Assembly (NCBI RefSeq): GCF_007655005.1
Contig: NZ_SZVW01000007.1
Span: forward strand, 62,001 to 126,000
DNA length: 64,000 nucleotides
Direction of reading: 5' to 3'
Source: Streptomyces tibetensis
GTDB taxonomy: Bacteria; Actinomycetota; Actinomycetes; Streptomycetales; Streptomycetaceae
A program made the position numbers and the translations under genes. The notes beneath the pieces were generated by a model that was not told where the DNA came from, made no database searches, and saw only the letters and a list, made by a program, of their open reading frames with translations. Position 1 is the stretch's first letter, and every line of letters starts with the position of its first letter. Positions 1 through 7,570 of the stretch are shown here, one piece after another.

Positions 1-175
1 CGGCGCGGTAGTAGCGGTAGCCGGTGGCCTCGTCGACATGCGCCGGGGCCAGCAGGCCCAGCCGGTCGTACAGCCGCAGGGCCTTCGCCGACAGGCGGGC
101 GCGCGCGGCGAACGCCCCGATGGTGAGCAGTTCCAGGTCCTTGTCCGGTCCGTCCACCACGGCATCCTCCGTCAC
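1..175 (-). CDS. MerR-family transcriptional regulator, N-terminal fragment (runs off the window)
   Basis: The first 58 codons of a MerR-type DNA-binding domain are visible: a helix-turn-helix with [20 protein letters not shown], then DRLGLLAP and the wing motif ATGYRYY. The start is taken as the GTG at 175; a second in-frame GTG lies at 158. The effector domain is outside the window, so the inducer cannot be judged. Transcription runs out of the left edge. Confidence 0.85.
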   Translation of the reverse strand, partial: MTEDAVVDGPDKDLELLTIGAFAARARLSAKALRLYDRLGLLAPAHVDEATGYRYYRA

Positions 176-251
176 CGGGCAGCTCTTCCGCCCGACGACG
201 AGGACACTCGGGCCTGCCCCAGGGGCAAGGTCAACGCGCCGCGGCCCCTCT

Positions 252-755
252 TCAGGCCAGCTGGGCCTCGATCGCCGCCACGACCTCCGCCGAGTCCGGC
301 TCGGTCTGCGGCGAGAAACGGGCCACGACGCCGCCGTCCCGGCCGATGAGGAACTTCTCGAAGTTCCAGCGGATGTCCCCGCTGTGGCCCTCGGCGTCGG
401 CGAAGCCGGTCAGGCGGTCGTACAGCGGGTGCCGTCCCTCGCCGTTCACCTCGACCTTCTCGGTCATCGGGAAGGTCACACCGTAGGTCGCCGAGCAGAA
501 CTCGGCGATCTCGTCGGCGCTGCCGGGCTCCTGCCCGAGGAACTGGTTGCAGGGCACGCCGAGGACGGCGAAGCCGCGCGCCGCGTACTGCTCGTGGAGC
601 TTCTCGAGGGCCGTGTACTGCGGGGTCAGGCCGCACTTGGAGGCGACGTTCACCACGAGCACCGCCTTGCCCGCGTACTGGGACAGGTCGGCGGAACCGC
701 CCTGCAGTGCACCGATCTCGACGTCGAGGGGAGAGGAACCGTTGGTAGTCGTCAT
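252..755 (-). CDS. Glutathione peroxidase-family thiol peroxidase
   Basis: A 167-aa protein of the usual length for bacterial Cys-type glutathione peroxidases. The peroxidatic cysteine is Cys41 in [11 protein letters not shown], the catalytic Gln is in [11 protein letters not shown] (about residue 71), and the Trp-Asn pair is in [11 protein letters not shown] (130-131). Cys87 in FCSATYG is placed to act as resolving cysteine, which would make it thioredoxin-dependent, as expected in an actinomycete without glutathione; that dependence is inferred from the family. It follows the DUF5937 regulator gene by 9 bp. A TAGGGT hexamer ends 6 nt before the ATG and overlaps the stop codon of the upstream gene, so a separate leaderless transcript is likely. 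Confidence 0.93.
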   Translation of the reverse strand: MTTTNGSSPLDVEIGALQGGSADLSQYAGKAVLVVNVASKCGLTPQYTALEKLHEQYAARGFAVLGVPCNQFLGQEPGSADEIAEFCSATYGVTFPMTEKVEVNGEGRHPLYDRLTGFADAEGHSGDIRWNFEKFLIGRDGGVVARFSPQTEPDSAEVVAAIEAQLA

Positions 756-764
756 GAGCAGACC

Positions 765-1757
765 CTAGCTCCGCCGGATGTCCGGCCGGTTCCGGGCCTC
801 GGTGGCCTCCACCAGCACCTGCCCCGCCGCCGTCCGCGAGTACAGCACCGACCGGCCCGCCCGCCGCCGCTCCACGAGACCGGCGTCCAGCAGCACCCGC
901 AGATGCCGCCCCACCGAGCCGAGGCCCTGCCCCGTCAGGGCGACCAGCTGGCTGGTGCTCAGCGGTGAGCCGAGCCGGACCAGCACCCCGGCGCGGGCGG
1001 TGCCGAGCAGTGCGCCGAGGCTCGCGGGCACGGGCCTGCCGCCCGGGTCGGCGAGCGCCCCGGCACACGGATAGACCAGCGCGTACCGCTCCGTGCCCTC
1101 CCACGCCACCCAGCCGATGCGCTGTGTCGTGATGGGCACGAACACCAGCTCGGCGCCGGACAGCTCGCGCGGCGGGTACTCGCGCGCGTTCACCTGGAGC
1201 CGGTTCTCCCCGAGCCACTGCGTCCCCGGCCGCAGCGTGTCCAGCGCACTCGCCCAGCCACCCCGGCTGACCTGCGCGGTCCGGGCGACCACATCGGCTT
1301 CGAGGACGCGCCGGCGGTGCGGCCAGTACGGCAGCACGGCCGTCGTCCAGACGTACGTCAGAAGGTCCGCGGCACGCTGGGGGAGATCGCCCCGGTGCAG
1401 CCGGGCCGGGACCGGGCCGCGCAGGGAGACGGTGAGGTCGGTGCGGGCCGCGTCCGGGTCGGCCGCCCGCACCCGCGCCACCCCCTGTTCGAAGGTCTCC
1501 CCGTCACGCGGGGCGGGGGAGAGGAAGTCGGCCGTCCACTCCCGTCCGATCCCGGCGCGGATCAGCTGCGCCGTCACCGGGTCACCCGCCAGCCGCCTCC
1601 GATACGCCGGCAGATGCGGGTCGAGCCACCGCCGCTCGCCGGGATGCGCCGCCTCGGCCGCGTGCAGCAGCCGCAGACTCGCGAAGGCCTCGGCGAACGG
1701 CGAGATCACGAACCGGCTCCCCGCCAGGGTGTCGGCGTTGATCTGCCACCAGCCCAT
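765..1757 (-). CDS. DUF5937 family winged-helix (ArsR-type) transcriptional regulator
   Basis: A 330-aa protein. The long N-terminal region (MGWWQINADTLAGSRFVISP onward) has the pattern of DUF5937, and the C-terminal 90 residues are an ArsR-like winged helix (LSTSQLVALTGQGLGSVGRH, then LLDAGLVERRRAGRSVLYSR). The ATG at 1757 starts the conserved region; the frame stays open far upstream but no start codon lies in the repeat tract there. It is divergent from an MFS exporter, the usual arrangement for a regulator of a drug or metabolite pump, and a 20-bp palindrome in the shared region is a candidate operator. The ligand is unknown. Confidence 0.85.
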   Translation of the reverse strand: MGWWQINADTLAGSRFVISPFAEAFASLRLLHAAEAAHPGERRWLDPHLPAYRRRLAGDPVTAQLIRAGIGREWTADFLSPAPRDGETFEQGVARVRAADPDAARTDLTVSLRGPVPARLHRGDLPQRAADLLTYVWTTAVLPYWPHRRRVLEADVVARTAQVSRGGWASALDTLRPGTQWLGENRLQVNAREYPPRELSGAELVFVPITTQRIGWVAWEGTERYALVYPCAGALADPGGRPVPASLGALLGTARAGVLVRLGSPLSTSQLVALTGQGLGSVGRHLRVLLDAGLVERRRAGRSVLYSRTAAGQVLVEATEARNRPDIRRS

Positions 1758-1765
1758 CGACCGCC

Positions 1766-1945
1766 CCCTCCGTGAGCCCCTCCGCGAGCCCCCCTCCGTG
1801 AGCCCCTCCGCGAGCCCCCGCTCCGCGAGCGCGTCCGTGTGCCCCCGCTCCGCGAGCGCGTCCGTGTGCCCCCGCTCTGCGAGCACGTCCGTGAGCCCCT
1901 CCGTGAGCCCCTCCGCGAGCCGCTCCGCGAGCGCGTCCGTGAGGT
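1766..1945. repeat. GC-rich minisatellite between divergent regulator and MFS genes
   Basis: The tract is built from short units of the type CTCCGYGAGCCC. Its middle holds three copies of a 27-bp unit beginning CGCTCCGCGAGCGCG at 1819, 1846 and 1873; the third has diverged by point changes. All unit lengths are multiples of three, so the tract is open in several frames on both strands. I found no start codon that would join it to the regulator gene, so I treat it as noncoding leader or spacer DNA. Confidence 0.85.
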
Positions 1946-1963
1946 TTCGCGTCTGCGCGAAAC
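1944..1963. promoter_or_regulatory. Candidate operator, perfect inverted repeat
   Basis: GTTTCGCG (1944-1951), spacer TCTG, CGCGAAAC (1956-1963): perfect 8-bp arms. It lies 37 bp before the MFS start codon in the region shared with the divergent DUF5937/ArsR gene, where such a regulator would be expected to bind. Binding itself is inferred. Confidence 0.6.
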
Positions 1964-2000
1964 AATAACCACGCCGACAGGCGCGTCGAAGACTCCGCGT

Positions 2001-3206
2001 ATGCGCAGCTACCGCGATCTGTTCCGCACACCCGAGTTCAGCCCGTTCTTCCTGGCCGCTTCGGCGCAGACGGTCGCCCAGACGATGGGCGGACTCGCCC
2101 TGGGCACCCTCGTCTACCGGGCGACCGAGTCGCCGCTGCTGTCCGCGGTGAGCATGTTCGGCTCGTCGCTGGTGCAGGTGCTGGGCGCGGCCTTCCTGCT
2201 CTCCGCCGCCGACCGGCTGCCCCCGCGCGCGGCCCTGACGGCCATGCCCCTCCTCTTCGCCGCGGCCACCGCCGCCCTGGCCCTGCCCGGCATGCCCCTC
2301 TGGGCGCTCTTCGCGATCGTCCTGGCCCAGGGGCTGGTGAAGTCCGTGGGCGGGGGAGTGCGCTGGGGCCTGCTCAACGAGATCCTCTCCAAGGACGGCT
2401 ATCTGCTCGGCCGCTCGGTGTTCAACATGATGAGCGGCCTCATGCAGATCGCCGGCTACGCGACCGGCGGCGCCCTCGTGGCCCTGCTGTCCCCACGGCT
2501 GTCCCTGCTGGCGGCGGCCGCCCTGTACGTCGTGGCGGCCGTCGTCGTCCGGCTCGGCCTGACCCGCCGCCCGCCCCGCACGACGGGCCGCCCCTCGGTG
2601 TCGGCGACCTGGCGCGCCAACGCACTGCTCTGGTCCTCCCCGCCCCGCCGGCAGGTCTATCTGGCCCTGTGGATCCCCAACGGCCTGGTCGTCGGCTGCG
2701 AATCCCTCTACGTCTCCTACGCCCCCGACTCCGCCGGCACCCTCTTCGCCTGCGCCGCGCTCGGCATGCTCGCCGGGGACGTGCTGGTCGGCCGCGTGCT
2801 CCCACAGCGCCTTCGCCACCGTCTGGGCTTCCCGCTCCTGCTGCTCCTGGCCGTCCCGTACGTGCCGTTCCTCCTGCACCCGGCGCTACCGCTCGCTGCG
2901 GCCGCGGTCACGCTTGCCTCCGTGGGGTTCGGCGCGAGCCTCGTGCAACAGGAGCGACTGGTGGCCCTCACCCCCGACGGGCTCACGGGGCACGCCCTGG
3001 GGCTGCACTCGGCGGGGATGCTCACGATGCAGGGGGTGGCGGCGGCGCTCGCCGGGTCGGTGGCCCAACTGACCTCCCCGGCCACGGCGATGACGGTGAT
3101 GGCTGTGGGATCGACGGGGGTGACGTTGCTGCTGATGAGCGCGGGGAGGCGGGAGGAGCCCAGGACGGTGGGGGTTTGCCGGTCGGCCGGCGACGGGATC
3201 CGCTAG
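2001..3206 (+). CDS. MFS transporter
   Basis: A 401-aa integral membrane protein with about 10-12 hydrophobic segments. The N-terminus (MRSYRDLFRTPEFSPFFLAA) resembles Streptomyces MFS exporters whose first helix directly follows a short cytoplasmic stretch, and a charged loop sits near the middle (RLGLTRRPPRTTGRPS). The substrate cannot be read from sequence. The frame is open upstream through the minisatellite, but the ATG at 2001 fits the first helix and family length. Control by the divergent regulator is inferred. Confidence 0.85.
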   Translation: MRSYRDLFRTPEFSPFFLAASAQTVAQTMGGLALGTLVYRATESPLLSAVSMFGSSLVQVLGAAFLLSAADRLPPRAALTAMPLLFAAATAALALPGMPLWALFAIVLAQGLVKSVGGGVRWGLLNEILSKDGYLLGRSVFNMMSGLMQIAGYATGGALVALLSPRLSLLAAAALYVVAAVVVRLGLTRRPPRTTGRPSVSATWRANALLWSSPPRRQVYLALWIPNGLVVGCESLYVSYAPDSAGTLFACAALGMLAGDVLVGRVLPQRLRHRLGFPLLLLLAVPYVPFLLHPALPLAAAAVTLASVGFGASLVQQERLVALTPDGLTGHALGLHSAGMLTMQGVAAALAGSVAQLTSPATAMTVMAVGSTGVTLLLMSAGRREEPRTVGVCRSAGDGIR

Positions 3207-3265
3207 CGCTGTGACCGCACAGGTTCGCCGTGCCGGTGGTCCTGGCGGCCGGACGCGGGGCGACG

Positions 3266-3805
3266 TCAGATCCTCGCACCACGGGCGATGCGGTACAGCA
3301 CGTTCGGACGCAGTGGCCCTTCGGGCGCGGTGGGGTCGTCGAAGTCGTCGACCGGGTCCCGGGTCATGCCGATCCGTCGCATCACCGCCTGCGAACGGAG
3401 GTTGGCGGCCGTTGTCACAGCAAGGATCTCGGAAAGCCCAAGAGTGTCGAAGCCATGGGCCAGGACTGTGAGTGCGGCCTCGGTGGCGTAGCCCTGGCCC
3501 CAGGCCGGGCGGGCGAGCCTCCAGCCGATCTCCACCCCCGTGAACGGCATGCCGTCATCCACCTGGTCCAAGCCCGCGAAGCCGATGAACTCGCCCGTGC
3601 CCCGCGCCTCGACCGCCCACCAGCCGTAGCCTCGCCGGTCGAACTCGGCCTGGAACTGGGCCACGGAGGCATCACACTGTTCGCGGGTGAGCAGGTCGCC
3701 CAGGTGCTCCCGGACCTCGGGATCGGCATTCATCGCCGCCCACGGTTCAAGGTCGGAGTCCCGCCATCGACGGAGAGTGAGGCGATCGGTACGCAGTTCA
3801 GCCAT
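3266..3805 (-). CDS. GNAT family N-acetyltransferase, RimJ/RimL type
   Basis: A 179-aa protein. It opens with AELRTDRLTLRRWRDSDL, the typical start of RimJ/RimL-like acetyltransferases. The acetyl-CoA pyrophosphate loop is visible as RPAWGQGYATEA (Q/R-x-x-G-x-A type), followed by VTTAANLRSQAVMRRIGM. The ATG at 3805 is chosen because the conserved domain begins at residue 2. Substrate unknown; it may be a protein N-terminus or a small molecule. It is convergent with the MFS gene. Confidence 0.88.
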   Translation of the reverse strand: MAELRTDRLTLRRWRDSDLEPWAAMNADPEVREHLGDLLTREQCDASVAQFQAEFDRRGYGWWAVEARGTGEFIGFAGLDQVDDGMPFTGVEIGWRLARPAWGQGYATEAALTVLAHGFDTLGLSEILAVTTAANLRSQAVMRRIGMTRDPVDDFDDPTAPEGPLRPNVLYRIARGARI

Positions 3806-3949
3806 GCTGCCCAGCCAACGTGAGCCCTGCGCCCGAGGCAATCTCTTTTTCCTCAGGACGACAACGCCACGCAGAAGAAGAACCTGCACGGCTCGCCCTC
3901 AGACAGACGAAGCGACCCACCGACCCGGCGAACCTCGGTGGCGGCACCA

Positions 3950-4429
3950 CTAGTCGACGCCGGAGAACGGGACCTTCGTGACCTCCGCGAACACCTCGGG
4001 GACCTCGTTGTCCACCACGACCCGTGACAGCAGGACGGCCAGTCGGTCCCGCTCGACGCGGCTCAGCCCGGACGGCAGGGCCTCCACACGACGGCAGGTC
4101 TCGGCGTAGAACTTCCCGGCGAGCGCGGCGCCTTCGTCCGTCAGCCCCACCCGCACGGCCCGTCCGTCGCGCGGGTCGGCCTCCCGCCGTACCAGACCTC
4201 GCCGTACCGTCCGGTCCACCAGCCCGGTCAGACTCGACTTCGCCAGCCCGAGCGTCTCGCCCAACTCGCTCATCCCGTACGGCTGGGCCAGCAGCACGCA
4301 CAGCAACTGCCCCTGCTGCGGCGTCAGTCCGTAGGCCCGGCCGGCCTCCGCGTACACACCGTCGACCAGGAACGCCGTGCGCACCAGCGCGGCGACGACC
4401 CCCACCTGCCCGGCTGCCCCGTTCCCCAT
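3950..4429 (-). CDS. MarR-family transcriptional regulator
   Basis: A 159-aa winged-helix protein. The recognition region reads MSELGETLGLAKSSLTGLVD and the wing is DPRDGRAVRVGLTDEG, both classic MarR. The ATG at 4429 gives the normal MarR length. There is no ribosome binding site, but a TACCCT -10-like hexamer ends 6 nt before the ATG, so the mRNA is probably leaderless. An imperfect palindrome just upstream suggests autoregulation. The nearest genes (a GNAT downstream, a nucleotidyltransferase upstream) do not reveal a ligand. Confidence 0.9.
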   Translation of the reverse strand: MGNGAAGQVGVVAALVRTAFLVDGVYAEAGRAYGLTPQQGQLLCVLLAQPYGMSELGETLGLAKSSLTGLVDRTVRRGLVRREADPRDGRAVRVGLTDEGAALAGKFYAETCRRVEALPSGLSRVERDRLAVLLSRVVVDNEVPEVFAEVTKVPFSGVD

Positions 4430-4454
4430 CGGTTCAGGGTACCGACCGGTAGGT
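4430..4454 (-). promoter_or_regulatory. Leaderless promoter with overlapping palindrome for the MarR gene
   Basis: On the minus strand TACCCT is followed by GAACCG and then the start codon. The near-palindrome ACCGACCGGTAGGT (4441-4454, 12 of 14 positions symmetric) overlaps the promoter, so bound MarR protein would occlude polymerase. Autorepression is inferred from position. Confidence 0.55.
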
Positions 4455-4473
4455 CGCCGTGCGGGGCTGTGGG

Positions 4474-5157
4474 TCACTCCTCGTCCGGGGCCTCGCCCTC
4501 GATGAGGCGTTCGGCGATGTCGTCGGCCCACTCCTGAGCCCAGCGGCGCAGCCCGGCGACGGAGGCGGCGTCGACGCCGTGGGCGGTGAAGGCCCGGTCG
4601 TCGAGCCAGTCCGTGCCGGTCAGCCGGGCCTGGAGGTCGGTGAGGTCGAACGCGTCGGGAGCGTGGCGGCGGCCCAGCTCCTCGAGTTCGGGGTGACTCC
4701 AGCGGGCCGAGGCGGCGTGCACGTCGACCAGGTCGCGCGCGAGTCCTCGGTCGGCCAGGTCCCGCACCCGGGTGCCGACGAGGTCGTCGAGGGCGAGCGC
4801 CGGCCCGAGCTCCGTCGCCAGGGGCGGGCGCCACAGCACCTCTTTGCGCAGGGCGACCTCGCACTCCGCGCCGCTCGGCGCGTCGGTCACGAGGAACTGC
4901 GCGGACAGCGGCCCGGCCTCCAGGGTCTGCACGAGCCAGCCGCGTCCGACCAGCCCGGCCCGGACGGCGTCCGCGATGACCTCCGTAGCGGCCGGGTGCT
5001 CGGTGGCCACCTCCACATCCCGCCCGGCCCGCTGAACCAGCCCGTGCGCCAGCACCGCGTAGCTCCCGGCGAGCAGGAGGGAGTAGCCCTCACCCACGGC
5101 CAAAAGATCACCAAGCAGCCGACCGACAGGCTCGGGAACGGGGAGAGGGGCGGACAT
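4474..5157 (-). CDS. Nucleotidyltransferase-fold protein, AbiEii-like
   Basis: A 227-aa protein with the layout of AbiEii/DUF1814-type nucleotidyltransferases: LLLAGSYAVLAHGLVQRAGRDVEV (residues about 25-50), where Gly-Ser followed by D-V-E would supply the metal-binding acid, and a later ALALDDLVGTRVRDLADRGLARDLVD matching the conserved K/R-D-x-x-D region of the fold. No AbiEi-type antitoxin gene is adjacent, so it looks like an orphan. The ATG at 5157 starts the domain. Whether it is a toxin or a housekeeping transferase cannot be decided. Confidence 0.7.
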   Translation of the reverse strand: MSAPLPVPEPVGRLLGDLLAVGEGYSLLLAGSYAVLAHGLVQRAGRDVEVATEHPAATEVIADAVRAGLVGRGWLVQTLEAGPLSAQFLVTDAPSGAECEVALRKEVLWRPPLATELGPALALDDLVGTRVRDLADRGLARDLVDVHAASARWSHPELEELGRRHAPDAFDLTDLQARLTGTDWLDDRAFTAHGVDAASVAGLRRWAQEWADDIAERLIEGEAPDEE

Positions 5158-5228
5158 GCCCTGATTATCGCGTGGGGGAGGAGGCCGACCGGGATGACGG
5201 ACCCGGACGGGTGACGGACGGGAACAGG

Positions 5229-5657
5229 TCAGACCGCTGTGGGCCAGGTCTCCCAGACCAGGTCGAGGCGTCGGTATGCGTCGTCGAACCAGGCATCGAC
5301 CAGGGGGACGGTGACCGTCACCGTCGTCAGGGACATCGCGTGGTCCTTGATCGTGACCTGGCACCGGTCGTCGTCGTCAGCGAGGTCGATGAACAGCCAC
5401 GGAGCGCGTTGCCCCGCACGCCAGGCGATGTCCCGACCCGCGTCGAGCGAGTCCAGGGCCTGCTGCCACTGCCGCAGGTCCTCGGGAAGGATCCAGGTCT
5501 TGAGGGCGCCACGGACGAAAGGCGTATCGACCAGGAACTCCCCGACCAGGACATCGGCCTCGGCGGGCCCCTTCCGCTCCTCCCGACCTGCGATCCGGAG
5601 AACGACGCTGTTGCCCTCCCCCTCCAGGCGGATCAGGTCGATCGGGTTCTCAGCCAT
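5229..5657 (-). CDS. DUF5959 family protein
   Basis: A 142-aa soluble protein that begins MAENPIDLIRLEGEGNSVVL and ends VDAWFDDAYRRLDLVWETWP. It matches the DUF5959 family common in Streptomyces, a group without known function. It has no signal peptide or membrane segment and several beta-strand-like stretches. The ATG at 5657 is preferred over one 15 bp upstream because the conserved sequence starts there. Confidence 0.65.
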   Translation of the reverse strand: MAENPIDLIRLEGEGNSVVLRIAGREERKGPAEADVLVGEFLVDTPFVRGALKTWILPEDLRQWQQALDSLDAGRDIAWRAGQRAPWLFIDLADDDDRCQVTIKDHAMSLTTVTVTVPLVDAWFDDAYRRLDLVWETWPTAV

Positions 5658-5790
5658 GACTGCCCTCCCCATCGCGCATGCCGCCGAACACTAGTCGTCG
5701 GCTCTCGGACGTGGGCGACGAGGTGGGGTGTGTCGACCGCCGGCCGTCCGGTGGTGGGCGGGCCATCGCGCTGTGAGGGGGTGACGGACG

Positions 5791-5925
5791 AGGACCGGTC
5801 CCACCCCGGTGGCGCGGGGAACTGCGCGACGGGCCCGAGCGGCTGGATCGACCGTCCAGGGCCGCTCGACGCACGGGACCGGCCCCACCCAGGGGCGCGG
5901 GGAACTGCGCGACCGGCCCCCACGG
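5791..5925. repeat. Two copies of a dispersed Streptomyces intergenic repeat
   Basis: The 20-mer GGCGCGGGGAACTGCGCGAC occurs at 5811-5830 and 5894-5913, each inside a longer copy that begins GGACCGG(T/C)CCCACCC and ends GGCCC. This repeat type is common between Streptomyces genes; its function is not established. The two copies can also pair through their flanking GGCC-rich parts. Confidence 0.75.
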
Positions 5926-5950
5926 CGCGGCACACGACGACGGCGGCTCC

Positions 5951-6760
5951 CTAGGGCTTGCGCCCGACCCCGCAGTACGCATCCACGGCGGCGGCCCCGG
6001 ACCCCGCACCGGCCTCCCCGGAACCCTCCGGCCGCCACTCGGGAACCCTCACCACCCCCGGCTCCACCAGCTCCAGCCCGTCGAAGAACCCGGCGATCTC
6101 GGCGACCGGCCGGACGTAGTACGGCACCGCCCCACTCGCGTTGTACGCCTCCGACGCGGCGATCATGCCCTCACTGGTCGCGGTGCTGTCGCTGATCACC
6201 AGGTGGCTCCCGGCCGGCAACCCGGCCATCAGCTGCCGCACCAGCTCACGCGCCCGCTCGTAGTCGGCGACATGACCGAGCGTGTTGAGGATCATCAGCC
6301 CGACCGGCCGCGAGAGATCCAGCGTGCCGGCGGCGGCCTTCAGGACGGCCTCCGGGTCGTACAGGTCGGCGTCCAGATACGCGGTCCTGCCCTCGGGGGT
6401 GCTGGTGAGCAGCGCGTTGGCATGGGCCAGCACGATCGGGTCGTTGTCGACGTAGACGATCCGGGCGTCCGGCGCCACGCGCTGCGCGACCTCATGCGTG
6501 TTGTCGGCGGTGGGCAACCCCGTACCGACGTCCAGGAACTGCCGTACGCCCTGCTCACCGGCCAGATGCGTGACGGCCCGCCCCAGGAACCGGCGGCTCG
6601 TGACCGCCACGTCGACGAGCCCCGGGAAGATCGACTTGATCTGGTCGCCGATCTCGCGGTCGACCTCGTAGTTGTCCTTGCCACCGACGAAGTAGTTCCA
6701 GAAGCGCGCCGAGTGCGGCTTGGAGGTGTCGATGCGGTCACGCAGGCTGTCGTCGGACAC
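5951..6760 (-). CDS. SAM-dependent methyltransferase, Methyltransf_19 (DUF574) family
   Basis: A 269-aa protein. The family signature is visible at the N-terminus: IDTSKPHSARFWNYFVGGKD, then REIGDQIKSIFP. The SAM-binding loop is QFLDVGTGLPTADNTHE, and VYVDNDPIVLAHANALL supplies the acidic residue that binds the ribose. This family is greatly expanded in Streptomyces and its substrates are mostly unknown. It stands alone. Confidence 0.92.
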   Translation of the reverse strand: MSDDSLRDRIDTSKPHSARFWNYFVGGKDNYEVDREIGDQIKSIFPGLVDVAVTSRRFLGRAVTHLAGEQGVRQFLDVGTGLPTADNTHEVAQRVAPDARIVYVDNDPIVLAHANALLTSTPEGRTAYLDADLYDPEAVLKAAAGTLDLSRPVGLMILNTLGHVADYERARELVRQLMAGLPAGSHLVISDSTATSEGMIAASEAYNASGAVPYYVRPVAEIAGFFDGLELVEPGVVRVPEWRPEGSGEAGAGSGAAAVDAYCGVGRKP

Positions 6761-6886
6761 GGCGGGGCCTCCTGGGGGGTGGGGAAGGGGGTCCGGCCCA
6801 CCAACCTAGGGGAACTTCCATGCGGGGCAGGGCTGTTGCCCTTCCCCGCACCGGACCGCCGTGGTGTTTCGGCCACGCCCCCGCGG

Positions 6887-7381
6887 CTACACCCCGCGGG
6901 AGGCGAAACCGCCCATGTCTCCGCCACCGAGCCCGCCCTCGTGCCCGTGGCGCTGGGTGACCAGCCAGAACGACCATGCCAGGGACCACAGCAGCAGCCC
7001 GGCGGCGACCGGCGTACCGAAAATGATCAGAAGCCCGGCGCCGATGTTCGCTCCGATGCCACCCGCGGTCAGGATCCGCCACCCCACACCGGCCATGAGC
7101 CCGAGCGCCACCAACGGCCCGACCACGCCCCACCACCGCTGATCCATCGCCCCGCGCAGCGAGGCCCGCACGAGCACCGCCGCACCGGCCACCGCCAGCA
7201 CCAGCGCGAGCCCACCGGCGACCGCGGCCACGCCGTCCCCGATGTCCCACGGCTGGAACGCGTAGTCGAGCTCACTGGCCGGCAGCCCGTCGTAGTTCTG
7301 CTGCCCCATCAGCCCCCAAGCGGCCACAGGCACGCCACCGACAAGCGCGGCCCCGGCCGCCACGATTCCCCGATTCGTCAT
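6887..7381 (-). CDS. Small multi-pass membrane protein
   Basis: A 164-aa protein with about four hydrophobic segments (roughly residues 5-25, 50-72, 83-103 and 110-135) and a glycine-rich tail (HGHEGGLGGGDMGGFASRGV). I do not recognise the family. The start is the ATG at 7381, giving a short positive N-terminus before the first helix. Confidence 0.65.
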   Translation of the reverse strand: MTNRGIVAAGAALVGGVPVAAWGLMGQQNYDGLPASELDYAFQPWDIGDGVAAVAGGLALVLAVAGAAVLVRASLRGAMDQRWWGVVGPLVALGLMAGVGWRILTAGGIGANIGAGLLIIFGTPVAAGLLLWSLAWSFWLVTQRHGHEGGLGGGDMGGFASRGV

Positions 7382-7570
7382 GCATCCAGGATCCGGGGCC
7401 AGCGCGGGCCCGTCATGAGCCCGCGTACTCAAGTACGACGCACACCAGCGCACGCATCCGCATTCCAGTGCGTCCGGGGGAACGGCGAGTTCGGCGCTGC
7501 CGCTGCGCGGCCACTGACAACGCCTTCGGCGAGGCCCCCCGCTGTCAGCCCCCTCGCGTAGGGTTCCGCC

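Noticed and set aside
765..2879. Very long minus-strand reading frame extending the DUF5937 gene to 704 codons
   Set aside because: The upstream part is antisense to the MFS gene and runs through the minisatellite without a usable start; high GC keeps such frames open by chance.
4474..5157. Complete AbiE toxin-antitoxin pair
   Set aside because: No AbiEi-type antitoxin gene lies beside the nucleotidyltransferase; the adjacent MarR gene is a different fold.
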